Assembly: GCA_020638955.1 (NCBI GenBank) | Contig: JACKHO010000005.1 | Span: forward strand, 552,503-616,502 | DNA from: Planctomycetaceae bacterium | GTDB taxonomy: Bacteria; Planctomycetota; Planctomycetia; Planctomycetales; Planctomycetaceae | Direction: 5' to 3' | DNA length: 64,000 bases | In this document: positions 17,531 to 26,888 of the stretch, piece after piece | How positions within the stretch are numbered: the first letter of the stretch is position 1 | Layout of the letters: every line of letters begins with the position of its first letter | Translations under genes and position numbers: made by a program | Notes under the pieces: generated by a model | The model's database searches: none | Seen by the model: only the letters and a program-made list of their open reading frames with translations | What the model was told of the DNA's origin: nothing

Positions 17531-18031
17531 ATGAAAAGATATTTACTGGCGATCGCAGCGTTGTTTGTGTTCGGCGTCTGTTTTACCGGGACGGCTGACG
17601 CCGGTCGGATTTGCGGTAGCGGGTGGCGGAGGTGTGCCCCGATTTATCGCACGTACCGCTGTGCTCCGGTTTACCGGGGTTGGGGTGTCCGCAATTGTGG
17701 CTATCGGTACTCGACGTGCGGCTACCGCACCTGTAACTACTCTGCCTGCTCGACTTGCAATACCTGTGCAACGACGAGTTGCAACAGTGGCTGCACCACA
17801 TCGACTTGTGGAACGTGCTCCGGCACCGTTGTGTACAGCGGAACATGCGCACCGTACGTCAATACGTACAGTTACCGCTCATGTGGGTATCGGTATGGCT
17901 ACTCGTATGCGGCTCCAGTCTATTACTCAAGGGCGTACGTGTATCCCAGCTGTTCATCCTCATACTCGTATTCCTATGGGTATCCCAGCTACTCCTACTA
18001 CGCAGCTCATCCCGTTGGGTATTGCTACTGA
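17531..18031 (+). CDS. Secreted Cys/Tyr-rich protein, unknown function
   Basis: The 166-residue protein begins with a classical signal peptide (MKRYLLAIAALFVFG..., likely cleavage after TADA at residue 24). The mature ~142 residues contain 17 cysteines and 28 tyrosines with Ser, Gly, Thr and Arg. The Cys-dense part is in the first two thirds (CSTCNTC, TSTCGTCSG), and a Tyr/Ser tail (SYSYSYGYPSYSYY) follows. This composition suggests a cross-linked extracellular or wall-associated structural protein, held by disulfides or tyrosine cross-links; that is inference. The frame extends upstream to 17462, but GGAGG directly before ATG 17531 and the signal peptide fix the start. It has its own terminator, so it is a single-gene unit. 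I do not recognise the family. Confidence 0.8.
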   Translation: MKRYLLAIAALFVFGVCFTGTADAGRICGSGWRRCAPIYRTYRCAPVYRGWGVRNCGYRYSTCGYRTCNYSACSTCNTCATTSCNSGCTTSTCGTCSGTVVYSGTCAPYVNTYSYRSCGYRYGYSYAAPVYYSRAYVYPSCSSSYSYSYGYPSYSYYAAHPVGYCY

Positions 18032-18066
18032 CGTAGCCCGTTATCGTCGGACTTGAATTGAACCTC

Positions 18067-18103
18067 GACCGCTGCTTCAACCTTGGGGCAGCGGTCTTTT
18101 TTT
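18067..18103 (+). terminator. Intrinsic terminator after the Cys/Tyr-rich gene
   Basis: A 9-bp stem, GACCGCTGC (18067-18075) and GCAGCGGTC (18088-18096), is followed by seven Ts. Confidence 0.92.
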
Positions 18104-18245
18104 GCGCCGCTTGGGTCCGCCCAGTTCAGCCGGCCCGGTGTCAAAGCGATGAAAAGTTGCTGAACGGGCAGAGAAATTGGCTGTAAATCAGTTTCTCGTG
18201 CGAACGATGCCAAAGAAGCCTTCGATTTCCGTTGAGGAGTCCTCA

Positions 18246-18920
18246 ATGCTGGCCACATCTCTGCTTGTTATTGCACTGAGTACGAGTCCAGTGCTGGAAA
18301 CCCCGCAGGATCCAGCCGAATCTGCGGCGTCTCATCTCCCCACCGGAACGCTATTGTTCAGCCAGGGAGATTGCCTGGCGGTGAAAGTCTTTTCTGCCAG
18401 CAGCTACACACACGTGGCGATGGTTTGCCGGACTGGTGAGGAAGTGATGGTTTACGACGCCAATCCCGGCACTGGAGTGCGTTGCCAGCCGCTGGAGGCC
18501 TACCTCAAGTGTATTGCCCCTGATGAAATTCAGGTCATGGTGCCGCAACGTGACATGTCCGACAAAGAACTGGAAAAGCTCAGGTCCTTTCTCGACAGCA
18601 AACTCGGCACGCCTTACGCCGTACTGCATCACACCACAGGGCAGCGGGCGGAGGGTGTGCATTGCTCCGAATACCTCACCGACGCCCTCTGTGAAATTGA
18701 CTGGCTGGAGGCGAAGTCACCGCCTCGCGTTTCTCCTGGAAGTCTGCTCGACGGAGTCTCAGGCCCAAACATTTACCGGTCGGCTGGACTCATTCAGATT
18801 GAGGAAGAACTTCCCTCTCCTCCGCCCGATGCCGGACGTTGTGGCCGGATGTGGTTTGCGACCAAACAGTGTTGTCAGCAGTGCTGCAAAAAGCTCTCCC
18901 GCGTGTTCCTTTGTCGCTGA
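18246..18920 (+). CDS. YiiX/YaeF-like permuted papain-fold hydrolase
   Basis: The 224-residue protein has a short hydrophobic N-terminus that may be a signal or anchor. It then has the features of YiiX/YebB-like NlpC/P60-superfamily enzymes, whose papain fold is circularly permuted: a His in YTHVAMV and, about 95 residues later, a Cys in EGVHCSEYL. These would be the catalytic pair. The GTLLFSQGD strand before the His is also typical. Family members are thought to cleave amide or ester bonds, in the envelope or in lipids. The C-terminus has an unusual Cys-rich segment (CCQQCCKK). The frame opens with a TTG at 18177, but GAGGAG lies 7 bases before ATG 18246, which I prefer. The stop is ~95 bp before trpC. 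Confidence 0.75.
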   Translation: MLATSLLVIALSTSPVLETPQDPAESAASHLPTGTLLFSQGDCLAVKVFSASSYTHVAMVCRTGEEVMVYDANPGTGVRCQPLEAYLKCIAPDEIQVMVPQRDMSDKELEKLRSFLDSKLGTPYAVLHHTTGQRAEGVHCSEYLTDALCEIDWLEAKSPPRVSPGSLLDGVSGPNIYRSAGLIQIEEELPSPPPDAGRCGRMWFATKQCCQQCCKKLSRVFLCR

Positions 18921-19014
18921 GCGACGAGCATTCGCAAAACAGTTCCGAGATGCTGCGAAATTCCAGGACGACCCGCTATCATGCCGCGAATTCCGTGGTT
19001 TGAGGAGCTGTGTT

Positions 19015-19797
19015 GTGTCTGATGTGTTGCAGAAAATCGTCGCCAAAAAGCGAACCGAGGTCGATGAGCAGAAAGCGACTGTGCCGGTCGTAGAACTGGA
19101 AAGTCAGCTCGCCGATGCACCTCCAGTACGCGGTTTTGTGGAGTCGCTGCGGCAGCATCACCCGATGGGGCTCATTGCCGAAGTCAAACGCGCCTCACCC
19201 TCGGCGGGTCTGATTCGAGAAGACTTTGATCCCGTCGAAATTGCGAAGACTTATGAAGCCAACGGCGCCGCTTGTATTAGCGTGCTGACCGACGAACCGT
19301 TCTTTCAGGGAAAGCTGGAATACCTCGCAGCCGTTCGTGCTCAGGTTGGAATCCCCGTCCTCCGCAAGGATTTCATCATCGACACCTATCAAGTCGTCGA
19401 AGCCCGCGCTGCCGGAGCAGACTGCATTCTGCTCATTGCGGAATGCCTCGACGACCACATGCTTAAGACGTTGTTTTCTAAGGCGCATGAACTTGGCATG
19501 CAGGTTCTGGTTGAGTTGTATGATCCCGAAAACCTGCCACGTGTCCTCGCTCTAGATCCCGAGTTTCTGGGAATCAACAACCGGAACTTGCGAAACTTTG
19601 AGACTCGGATTGAACACACTATGGAGCTGAGAAAATCAGTTCCAAGTGAGAAAGTGCTGGTTGCAGAAAGCGGTATTCACACTCGGGAAGATGTCGAGCG
19701 ACTTATTGACCACGGAGTCCACGCCATGCTGGTGGGTGAGTCGCTCATGCGCTCCGATGACATTGGTGCAAAAGTCCGCAATTTGCTGGGGACTTAA
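19015..19797 (+). CDS. trpC: Indole-3-glycerol phosphate synthase
   Basis: TrpC closes the indole ring of tryptophan by converting carboxyphenylaminodeoxyribulose phosphate to indole-3-glycerol phosphate. The 260-residue (beta/alpha)8 protein has all hallmark segments: LIAEVKRASPSAG (catalytic Lys), ISVLTDEPFFQG, VLRKDFIID, ADCILLIAE, LGINNRNL, VLVAESGI and MLVGESLM. A long upstream extension of the open frame runs through the previous gene and is not coding. GTG 19015 is the start because GAGGAG lies 7 bases before it and the N-terminal VLQKIVAKKR helix follows directly. No other trp gene is adjacent, so the pathway is dispersed, and I found no Trp-rich leader here. The marR-family gene is convergent. 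Confidence 0.95.
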   Translation: MSDVLQKIVAKKRTEVDEQKATVPVVELESQLADAPPVRGFVESLRQHHPMGLIAEVKRASPSAGLIREDFDPVEIAKTYEANGAACISVLTDEPFFQGKLEYLAAVRAQVGIPVLRKDFIIDTYQVVEARAAGADCILLIAECLDDHMLKTLFSKAHELGMQVLVELYDPENLPRVLALDPEFLGINNRNLRNFETRIEHTMELRKSVPSEKVLVAESGIHTREDVERLIDHGVHAMLVGESLMRSDDIGAKVRNLLGT

Positions 19798-19802
19798 GCG
19801 CG

Positions 19803-20273
19803 CTAGGCAACGTCGGCTTTTTGTGTTTGCTGATCTTGAATGACCTGGGCCACATTCTGTCGGATGTGTCCGCAAAGTTTCTTCAGGAGGGCGACTTCTT
19901 CGCTGGTCAAACCTGCAATCGCCTGTGCCCGCATGGTGTGACAAATGGCCGTCACCCGCTTCCAGACTGCCTCGGCCTTTTCCGTCGGGTGAATGCGTTT
20001 GCGCCGACGGTCTTCACTGCAGTTCTTGCGTTCCAAAAGGCCCGCTTTCTGCATGCGGCTGAGCACACCCGCGAGAGTGTTTGGTTCAATCGAAAGGTGT
20101 TCCGCCAGTTCCGACTGTGAGCCACATCCCTGAGAGGAGAGACAGGCGAGCACTTCCCATTGGCGCAGCGTGATCCCTTCCTGATTCAGCTGCATTCCCA
20201 ATGCTTTTCGCATTTCGTGGGAAGTCATGCAAATCCAGTATCCGACGCTGTTCTCCCAGTCGTATTCGAGCAT
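19803..20273 (-). CDS. MarR-family transcriptional regulator
   Basis: The 156-residue protein is a MarR-type winged-helix regulator that should bind palindromic operators as a dimer. The ITLRQWEVLACLS helix, the SQSELAEHLSIEPNTLAGVLSRM recognition region and the wing DRRRKRIHPTEKAE are all clear, with helices for dimerisation at both ends. The ligand is unknown. It lies tail-to-tail with trpC (5-bp gap). Its likely targets are itself or a neighbour; the 94 bp between it and the alpha-2-macroglobulin gene, which runs in the same direction, shows no strong dyad. Confidence 0.9.
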   Translation of the reverse strand: MLEYDWENSVGYWICMTSHEMRKALGMQLNQEGITLRQWEVLACLSSQGCGSQSELAEHLSIEPNTLAGVLSRMQKAGLLERKNCSEDRRRKRIHPTEKAEAVWKRVTAICHTMRAQAIAGLTSEEVALLKKLCGHIRQNVAQVIQDQQTQKADVA

Positions 20274-20367
20274 GAATTAAGGTTCTCCGGCCAACACTTC
20301 GCTCCTGTATCGAATGCTAGGAGGCCTGACGGACGTAAGCAAGCCCTAAATCGACCGAAGTACTCAA

Positions 20368-23300
20368 TCAGTTCGCAGGAACATTCAGCTTTTGATTCTC
20401 TCCAATTTTCACTCGCATTTCGTCGGAGTTTGCTCGTAGTTCGGGGGCATACATGGCGGCCCCTTGCGTTGGCAGGGCACTGAATTCACCAGGCACTTCC
20501 GCCCGGAGTCGATAACTGACGCTGTGCTTGCCGCGTGCCAGGGTCCGGAAGAAGAAGGCGACCTTCTCGTCACGGAATTCCACATACGCTCCATGTGCGT
20601 CTGCGATGTAACCGCTGCGGACGTTGACCGGTTCGCAGCCGGCGGCTTTAAAATCTTCGAAGACCAGATACTCGTAGTCATTCTTGGAATCGATTTCGAG
20701 TTCCACTTCGATGAGATCGCCGCTCTCGACTGCCGAGAGGTTCGGGAGTTCGACGCGGTCATACTTCAGCACCTGTTGATCGATGGCCTGCCCGCGCTGA
20801 CCACGCACGGTGTCGGTGGCATCTTTTCGCTGGACAAGTTTGAAGAACTTCCGCTGCACGGCAATTTCGAGTCCGGCACTGGTCAGGAAGTCTTCGGTAC
20901 TGAAGTCGGTCTGATACAGGTTGAAGTAAACGGGAGATGTTTTGCTGCCATCCAGCGAACGTGTCCGGAGTTCGACCTTATGTCGGCCCGAGGCGAGTTC
21001 ATCGCCCGACAGGACAAACGTGTTATCAAAGGTGAACAGCACTTCAGGCGTAATTTCGACCGACTTCTTCAGTTTGCCGTCGAAGTAAACCTCGACCAGC
21101 AAGTTTGGTTGCGATTCCCCACTCGCCACGAAGTACTCCGCCAGAGCTTCAATGCAGTAGGCGGTATCGCGGGTGTTGTGCCAGTACGTGCCGTGCCGCC
21201 GGTTGTTGATGAGATACTTGACGAGTCCCGCCGCCTTCGGATTCTGCGGATTCACGCGGGTCAGCAGCTTAAGGTAGAACGCGTTCGCTTCAATTCCGCT
21301 GCCGTACCAGTACCAGTTGCCGCCGGGCAAATCGAGGAACGCGGTTTGGTTGGAGTCATCGACGGTGAGGAACTGGTCGATGTTGCGAATGATTTGGTCG
21401 CGCTTGTCGGCGTCGCCAATTTCATGCATCGCCAGTCCGACGAGGGCCTGCGAATAGAGTGACAGCGAGAGCCGGTCGCGGAACAGGTACGCCTTCATGC
21501 TCTCGTTGAGCTTGTCCGATTCGCAAAGAATCATGAACACGAGGGCGTCGGTATTATCAACACGAGTTTTGTACGGGCGGTTCCGTTTCCGCAGTGCTTC
21601 ACCTTTCAGCGTGGCACGGAATTCGGCTTCCTTGAGCAGTTCCACCTGCTTTGCCTGGTACGTTTCGAGCCATGCCAGTCCCTTTGGAAGGACGTCCGGC
21701 ACGAGGGCCACTTTATTCTGTTCAGCCAGTTGCAATCCGTGGACCACGACGGCGGTGGTGTGTGGATAGCTGTGTTCGTTGTAGCCAGAGAACCATCCCC
21801 AGCCGCCGTCAGAGTTCTGCATGGCGGTGAGGTCGTTGACCCCCTTCTTGACCATGGCCTGCACTTCGGATTCATCGAAGACAGGATTGTGTTCCCAGTG
21901 CTTCCATTGAGCGGCCCGGGTTGCGGGGTCGCCCAACTGTTGAGCGTTGAGATTGGTACGCTTGTCCCGAATGGTTTCCAGGTCGAGGTTCATCGACAGC
22001 AGCAGTTGCTGTGTAATGACTGTCGGCAGGAAGCGATTCAGCGTCTGCTCGGTACATCCGTAGGGATAGCTGGTGAGATACGGAAGTGCATCAACCATGG
22101 CACCTGCCAGCGAGGGAGAGAAGCGGAGTTCCAGCCGTGATTGTTCCGGACGGCGGTCATCCGGAACCAGAATGGAAATCTCAGACGAGTTCTCACCCCG
22201 CTGTACCACACCGCTAAACGACTGCGTTTTCAGGTGTCCATGCACGAGGACGGGGAATGTCATTTGCATGGCATCGGACTCTTCGTCAGTGAGAGCCGAC
22301 ATGGTGACGACCGCTTCTCCTTCAGCAACTGCCTTGCAGCGCCAGTCGACGCGGATTTCACCATCAGACGGGATGCTTACCACCTGTTCGATGTCAACCC
22401 CATCCATAAGTTCGAGTGTGCCACCCCCAAATTCTAACCGGACATGGGCGGTCTTCTCGGTGGCCAATCGATTCTGCACGATGGCCGACAGAACCACTTC
22501 GTCTTTTTCAACAAAGAACCGTGGTGCCTGCAGGCGAACGAGCAAATCTTTCGCCGTAACAACTTCGCTAGAACCTTCGCCCACCTGCGTGCCAGATCCC
22601 ATCCCCCAGGTTTTGATTTTCCACCCGGTGAGGTTTTCCGGCATGTCGAAAGAGACTTTCGCAATTCCTCGGCGATTGGTGGTCAGCGTACCGTTCCAGT
22701 AGGCGGTGTCGGCGAATTCTTTGCGAACGGTCGGGGTTGCCAGGTTTCCAGAAACGGTGCTCAATCTGGCTTTCGAGAACAGTTGACCTATTCCTGGAAC
22801 ATCTTCCATGACGGGTACGGCATTAGCGGCCATGGGTGCTGCATCGGCCGCGAAACTATCGACCGCCAAACCCTCAGCCATTTCCGTGCGTCCTCGCATT
22901 TGCATGGCGTTCCTCCCGCCGTATTTCGCGTTCTCAGCGTAGTCGGAATCTGCCACAATTTGGCCGAAGGCGCCGAGTGGCGACATGGTGAGTTCGCCGT
23001 CCTTTACCAGAATTCCGAAGTAGCGCTGCAGGCTGTGCTCGGTTGTGGGATGATGTGAGCGTCGCCACTTCCAGAAGAAGTCCCGGATGTTCGGCGTCAG
23101 TGAGCCGTTTGAAATGTAATCGATGGACCGGTCATACACGGCCATTGCCAGCGAGCCGATGAACGGTTCGCCGTTGAAGTCCGTCAGTTTGACACGAACA
23201 TCGGCTTTTTCACCCGGCTTGTACGATTCCTTGGACGGCAGGATTTCAACGTTGAGGACCCGTTTCTCCGGTGGCACAACGACTTCTTTCATAGCGATGT

Positions 23301-26300
23301 GCAGTTTTCCATTGGAGACGGTGACCGCCTCAATGAAGAAGTTCGGCATGTCGCTGCGATCCACTGGAACTTTGACCAGCGTACTCTTCCCGGCAATTTG
23401 CAGAACCTGTGGTGGCGACTTGCACACACCATTCTCAGGCCGCAGGAACAGCAGCACCGTCGACCCAATGCGGTTCGTATTGATCAGCAGTTCGATTTCT
23501 TCACCCGGTGCGTATTCCCGCTTGTCCATGACAAGTTCCAGGTCATTGAACCGGAACTCGGCACCATCGAATCCGTCACCACGAACGACGAACAGGTATC
23601 CCCCTTCCACGGTTCGTTGAGCGTCACCCTCGCCGGTGGTCAGTTCATACGCGAGGCGATACTGGCCTCCCGCAGTTGCTTTGAGTTGTTGTTCGGCGCG
23701 ACCTTTATCGTTGGTTGCCAAATCCCATTCCCGCACCACTTCTTCCTGCGGCAGGCCTTCGTTGTCGTACCGGATTTTGTAGAGCGTCAGCTTCCCGTTG
23801 CCGGCCACGCCGGTGCCGTTGGCGGTCAAAGCCGCAATGTGAGCCTCAACAGTGTCGCCGACGCGATAGTGTCCCCGGTTGACCCACACGTTGACCTTGA
23901 ATGGCTCACGCGTCGCCAGCACTTTGCCACTGCCGACAATAGTGCGGCGTGAGGCGTCTGTGACTTCGGCGGTGACGGTGTACTCGTGGTCCTGGTCGCC
24001 GTGGAGGGCTTTCGCGAGGGAGGTGTCGATGTCGAACGTGACAGTTCCATCTTTCCCGATGTCCAAATCCTGCTCCAGCACCAGTTCGGGGGGCTGAGGA
24101 TTCCAGTGAATCCAATGCGGACGCGGTCCAAAGCAACCCCAGCGATGAAACCCCGGATACCAGCCGTAGTCGCTGGCGAACCACCAATAGCCTTCGCCGT
24201 ACAACCAGTCCCATGGCATGGGAGCAAACCAACGCGACTCCCGGGAATTCCGTTCGACCTTCAAATGCACGCGGGCATTTTGTACGGGACCGCCAAAGTA
24301 GTAGCTCGCCTTCACTTTGGCCTCGATGACCTCACCCAGCTCGGCGGGTTTGTCCGGCATTTCCACTGTGACTTCGAACTCCGGCTTCTTGTATTCCTCG
24401 ACGAGGAATGAGCCATTCCCGAAGATTTGATTTGCGTGGTTGGTCGAAACGTTGTAGCGACCGAGCTTGACGTCGTCTCCGAGTTCGAGTTCCCCATCGA
24501 ACCCGCCGTATTCGTCGGCCTTCAGGTTGAATGTTTTGACAACCGTCCCCTCGGGGTCGCTAATTGTGACTGTGAAATCCTTTCCGGCCCAGGGATTGGC
24601 ACCGTCAGCGGTGTAGTCCGCCGTGCCTGCCCAACACTTGAAGAACAAGGTTTGACTTGGTCGATAGGCGGGGCGGTCGGTTGCGATGAACACCTTTTGC
24701 TGTTTGAGCGACTGGCTGCTGTAGTCGCGATACCACACGCCGGAAAAGCCGAGATACGCCAGCTGTCCTCTATTTGTTCGGGCAATGGTCAGCCATTGCA
24801 GGTTCCGTTGCTGCTGATCCTGTTTGGTGAAGACCATTCCGTCATTGCTGGAGAACTCTGCAAAGTTTTCGATGACCATGCGGACGTCGCGTTTCGTGTT
24901 GGGAACACGTTCCTGTCGCCAGCCGAAGAATTCGACATTCGCTCCGGCGACGGGTTTACCGGTGACTGCATCGGCCACGAAGTACATGGTCTGACCGTTG
25001 AGACCTTTTTTCGCGATGACCAAATCGTCCAGCCAGAGAATGATGCGACTTGTGTTGCCATCCTGCATTTTCGCTGTCACCAGGTACGCTCCCGCCTTTT
25101 GCAGTGGCGTGGTCACCGTGACGCGGCGATCCAAATGCCCTTCGCGTGGAGAAACATCAAGCGACCACTTCGCAACCTGCTCACCGACGTACTTCTGCTG
25201 ATTCTCATGAACAATTCGGTAACCCAAATTGTCGATTTGCGTTTCCTGCCACTGCAGTTGCTGGGGACGTGACTTGAGGTAGTTTTTCACGTCATTCAGC
25301 AGTGTTTCGATTTTGAGAGCATGCGCCTCGAACTCCACATGGCTACCGTTACGGAACTTGTACTCAACGGTCGCCCCCTTGCCGGCAGGCTGAGTCATGA
25401 CCGGTTCAAACTGGCCCCAGTTCTTGATGATTTGATTCAAGTTCTGCTGCCGTGACGGGTCACTGGTCCCGAACCGTTGAATACTTTTGCGCCACCAGTC
25501 GGCGGCTTTGTCGTACTGCTGACGGTTCGTATAGATTTGGGCCAACTGAGCGTGAGCGCCCTCAATGTTCCCGGATTTCCCTTCAGAGTTTGCAATCTGC
25601 TGCAGGATTCTGATGTAGTTGAACTCGTCGGGGAGTTTGAATCGCTTCACGCCAGTTGCGAGTCGCGCAATGGTTTCGTCATCGCCGAGGGAGCGAATGG
25701 TAATGAGACTGGCAGGATTGTCGGACGCCTGTCCATCCTCCTTTTCATCACTCGGGAGCACAATGCCCGACGCTCCCAGCGTGTGGACGCCGAACTGCTG
25801 GAACAGAAAGTTGGCGAGTTCCGAATCCTCGACCAGTCGATAGGAGGGAACGGCGGCGACCATTTGCTCCATGGCGTAGCGCCAGCGTTCACCGTCCGAC
25901 TTCGCCGATTCCAATGATTCTGGAATGCCATACAGCACAGGATTTCCGTCCTCATCGACGGGAGCCCCGAGAGAAGATTGATGCCGCCAACCGTATCCAT
26001 AGCCTTCTTCGTAATCCGGCAGGGTGTTGAGATCGGTGAGGGTTTGCAGTCGCCAGGCATTTCCTCCGTAGCGATTCGCAATGAGAATGTCTTTGTAAAT
26101 CGACCAGAAGTTGGCGAGGTTCTGTCCCGCGAATTGCCCCTGGTTCAGCTCATTTGCTTTGACCATCCATTGCAGGGCCTGAACCCGGTCTCGTTCCACC
26201 GACTGCACATACTCGCCCCCGCCGCGCTGTTGGCCCCGCTGGAACTCACCTGCGACACGAAAGCCGCTGTGGTTCGCCATGTTCAACAAATACGCCGCCC

Positions 26301-26625
26301 GGTAGTAGACGTGTGGATCAGTGGGATGCGTTTCAATCGCCGTGGCCAGCAATTCATCCTGTTCATGATCGCGCTGCAATTGTCGGAGGCAACTCCAGGC
26401 GTAGCCCAAATCATCTTCGAGATTTTTTCCCTCGTTGCGTTCGTCGAGAACCAGTTTGCGATACAGGTCATAAGCATCGCGGTAGTTGCCCGCCGCGTTC
26501 TCTTTCTGAGCGGCCTGTCGCACCGACCCCAATGTCGTGTCGGGTTCAGCGGCCCAGAGGTACCACATGGTCGAACAGGCGGTGAGGAGCAGCGCGAATG
26601 CGGCGAAACGAATTGTGCGAGACAT
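20368..26625 (-). CDS. Bacterial alpha-2-macroglobulin with thioester motif and TPR-like N-terminus
   Basis: Alpha-2-macroglobulins trap proteases: cleavage of a bait region exposes an internal thioester. This 2,085-residue protein has an N-terminal lipobox (LLTAC, Cys 17), so it should be anchored in the envelope. A TPR-like helical region covers about residues 35-400. A chain of macroglobulin beta domains follows, with the MG2-type segment AYRPSQTLFFKCW. The A2M block NRRGIAKVSFDMPENLTGW is present, and the thioester motif YGCTEQ is near residue 1520. After it come alpha-toroid helices (DGGWGWF, DTAYCIEALAEY) and C-terminal receptor-like beta strands. ATG 26625 is preferred over 26676 because the lipoprotein signal starts there. 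The PBP1C partner common in proteobacteria is absent from this neighbourhood. Unusual Trp/Pro-rich text lies near residues 800-840. Confidence 0.9.
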   Translation of the reverse strand: MSRTIRFAAFALLLTACSTMWYLWAAEPDTTLGSVRQAAQKENAAGNYRDAYDLYRKLVLDERNEGKNLEDDLGYAWSCLRQLQRDHEQDELLATAIETHPTDPHVYYRAAYLLNMANHSGFRVAGEFQRGQQRGGGEYVQSVERDRVQALQWMVKANELNQGQFAGQNLANFWSIYKDILIANRYGGNAWRLQTLTDLNTLPDYEEGYGYGWRHQSSLGAPVDEDGNPVLYGIPESLESAKSDGERWRYAMEQMVAAVPSYRLVEDSELANFLFQQFGVHTLGASGIVLPSDEKEDGQASDNPASLITIRSLGDDETIARLATGVKRFKLPDEFNYIRILQQIANSEGKSGNIEGAHAQLAQIYTNRQQYDKAADWWRKSIQRFGTSDPSRQQNLNQIIKNWGQFEPVMTQPAGKGATVEYKFRNGSHVEFEAHALKIETLLNDVKNYLKSRPQQLQWQETQIDNLGYRIVHENQQKYVGEQVAKWSLDVSPREGHLDRRVTVTTPLQKAGAYLVTAKMQDGNTSRIILWLDDLVIAKKGLNGQTMYFVADAVTGKPVAGANVEFFGWRQERVPNTKRDVRMVIENFAEFSSNDGMVFTKQDQQQRNLQWLTIARTNRGQLAYLGFSGVWYRDYSSQSLKQQKVFIATDRPAYRPSQTLFFKCWAGTADYTADGANPWAGKDFTVTISDPEGTVVKTFNLKADEYGGFDGELELGDDVKLGRYNVSTNHANQIFGNGSFLVEEYKKPEFEVTVEMPDKPAELGEVIEAKVKASYYFGGPVQNARVHLKVERNSRESRWFAPMPWDWLYGEGYWWFASDYGWYPGFHRWGCFGPRPHWIHWNPQPPELVLEQDLDIGKDGTVTFDIDTSLAKALHGDQDHEYTVTAEVTDASRRTIVGSGKVLATREPFKVNVWVNRGHYRVGDTVEAHIAALTANGTGVAGNGKLTLYKIRYDNEGLPQEEVVREWDLATNDKGRAEQQLKATAGGQYRLAYELTTGEGDAQRTVEGGYLFVVRGDGFDGAEFRFNDLELVMDKREYAPGEEIELLINTNRIGSTVLLFLRPENGVCKSPPQVLQIAGKSTLVKVPVDRSDMPNFFIEAVTVSNGKLHIAMKEVVVPPEKRVLNVEILPSKESYKPGEKADVRVKLTDFNGEPFIGSLAMAVYDRSIDYISNGSLTPNIRDFFWKWRRSHHPTTEHSLQRYFGILVKDGELTMSPLGAFGQIVADSDYAENAKYGGRNAMQMRGRTEMAEGLAVDSFAADAAPMAANAVPVMEDVPGIGQLFSKARLSTVSGNLATPTVRKEFADTAYWNGTLTTNRRGIAKVSFDMPENLTGWKIKTWGMGSGTQVGEGSSEVVTAKDLLVRLQAPRFFVEKDEVVLSAIVQNRLATEKTAHVRLEFGGGTLELMDGVDIEQVVSIPSDGEIRVDWRCKAVAEGEAVVTMSALTDEESDAMQMTFPVLVHGHLKTQSFSGVVQRGENSSEISILVPDDRRPEQSRLELRFSPSLAGAMVDALPYLTSYPYGCTEQTLNRFLPTVITQQLLLSMNLDLETIRDKRTNLNAQQLGDPATRAAQWKHWEHNPVFDESEVQAMVKKGVNDLTAMQNSDGGWGWFSGYNEHSYPHTTAVVVHGLQLAEQNKVALVPDVLPKGLAWLETYQAKQVELLKEAEFRATLKGEALRKRNRPYKTRVDNTDALVFMILCESDKLNESMKAYLFRDRLSLSLYSQALVGLAMHEIGDADKRDQIIRNIDQFLTVDDSNQTAFLDLPGGNWYWYGSGIEANAFYLKLLTRVNPQNPKAAGLVKYLINNRRHGTYWHNTRDTAYCIEALAEYFVASGESQPNLLVEVYFDGKLKKSVEITPEVLFTFDNTFVLSGDELASGRHKVELRTRSLDGSKTSPVYFNLYQTDFSTEDFLTSAGLEIAVQRKFFKLVQRKDATDTVRGQRGQAIDQQVLKYDRVELPNLSAVESGDLIEVELEIDSKNDYEYLVFEDFKAAGCEPVNVRSGYIADAHGAYVEFRDEKVAFFFRTLARGKHSVSYRLRAEVPGEFSALPTQGAAMYAPELRANSDEMRVKIGENQKLNVPAN

Positions 26626-26888
26626 GAATCGAATGCAGATTGAATGCTTCAGAATGAACAGGAGATGGACCGCCAACGGTGAGATGCCGTCACACTATGA
26701 GTTAGTTCCCACAACTTCGCAGAAATCTTGAAATCGCTGCAAAGTCTTTGAGTTACAGCGTCATCAGGCGTTTGCAGGCGGAGTCCGTCTGGAGTGTCCA
26801 TTCTCACCGCGATACGTGCAATACGATTCTGTTTGCTCTATAACCGAATCAACGCCCGTTCTATTTCATCAATGATTGCGTGTGCACA

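Noticed and set aside
18514..19014. Long N-terminal extension of the trpC frame
   Set aside because: It overlaps the YiiX-like gene in another frame, and GTG 19015 with GAGGAG upstream gives the normal TrpC N-terminus.
18921..19014. Possible Trp leader peptide before trpC
   Set aside because: Short frames are present but have at most one Trp codon, and no terminator hairpin lies in front of the gene.
20464..21462. 332-codon open frame on the plus strand
   Set aside because: It is antisense to the C-terminal part of alpha-2-macroglobulin and shows no domain.
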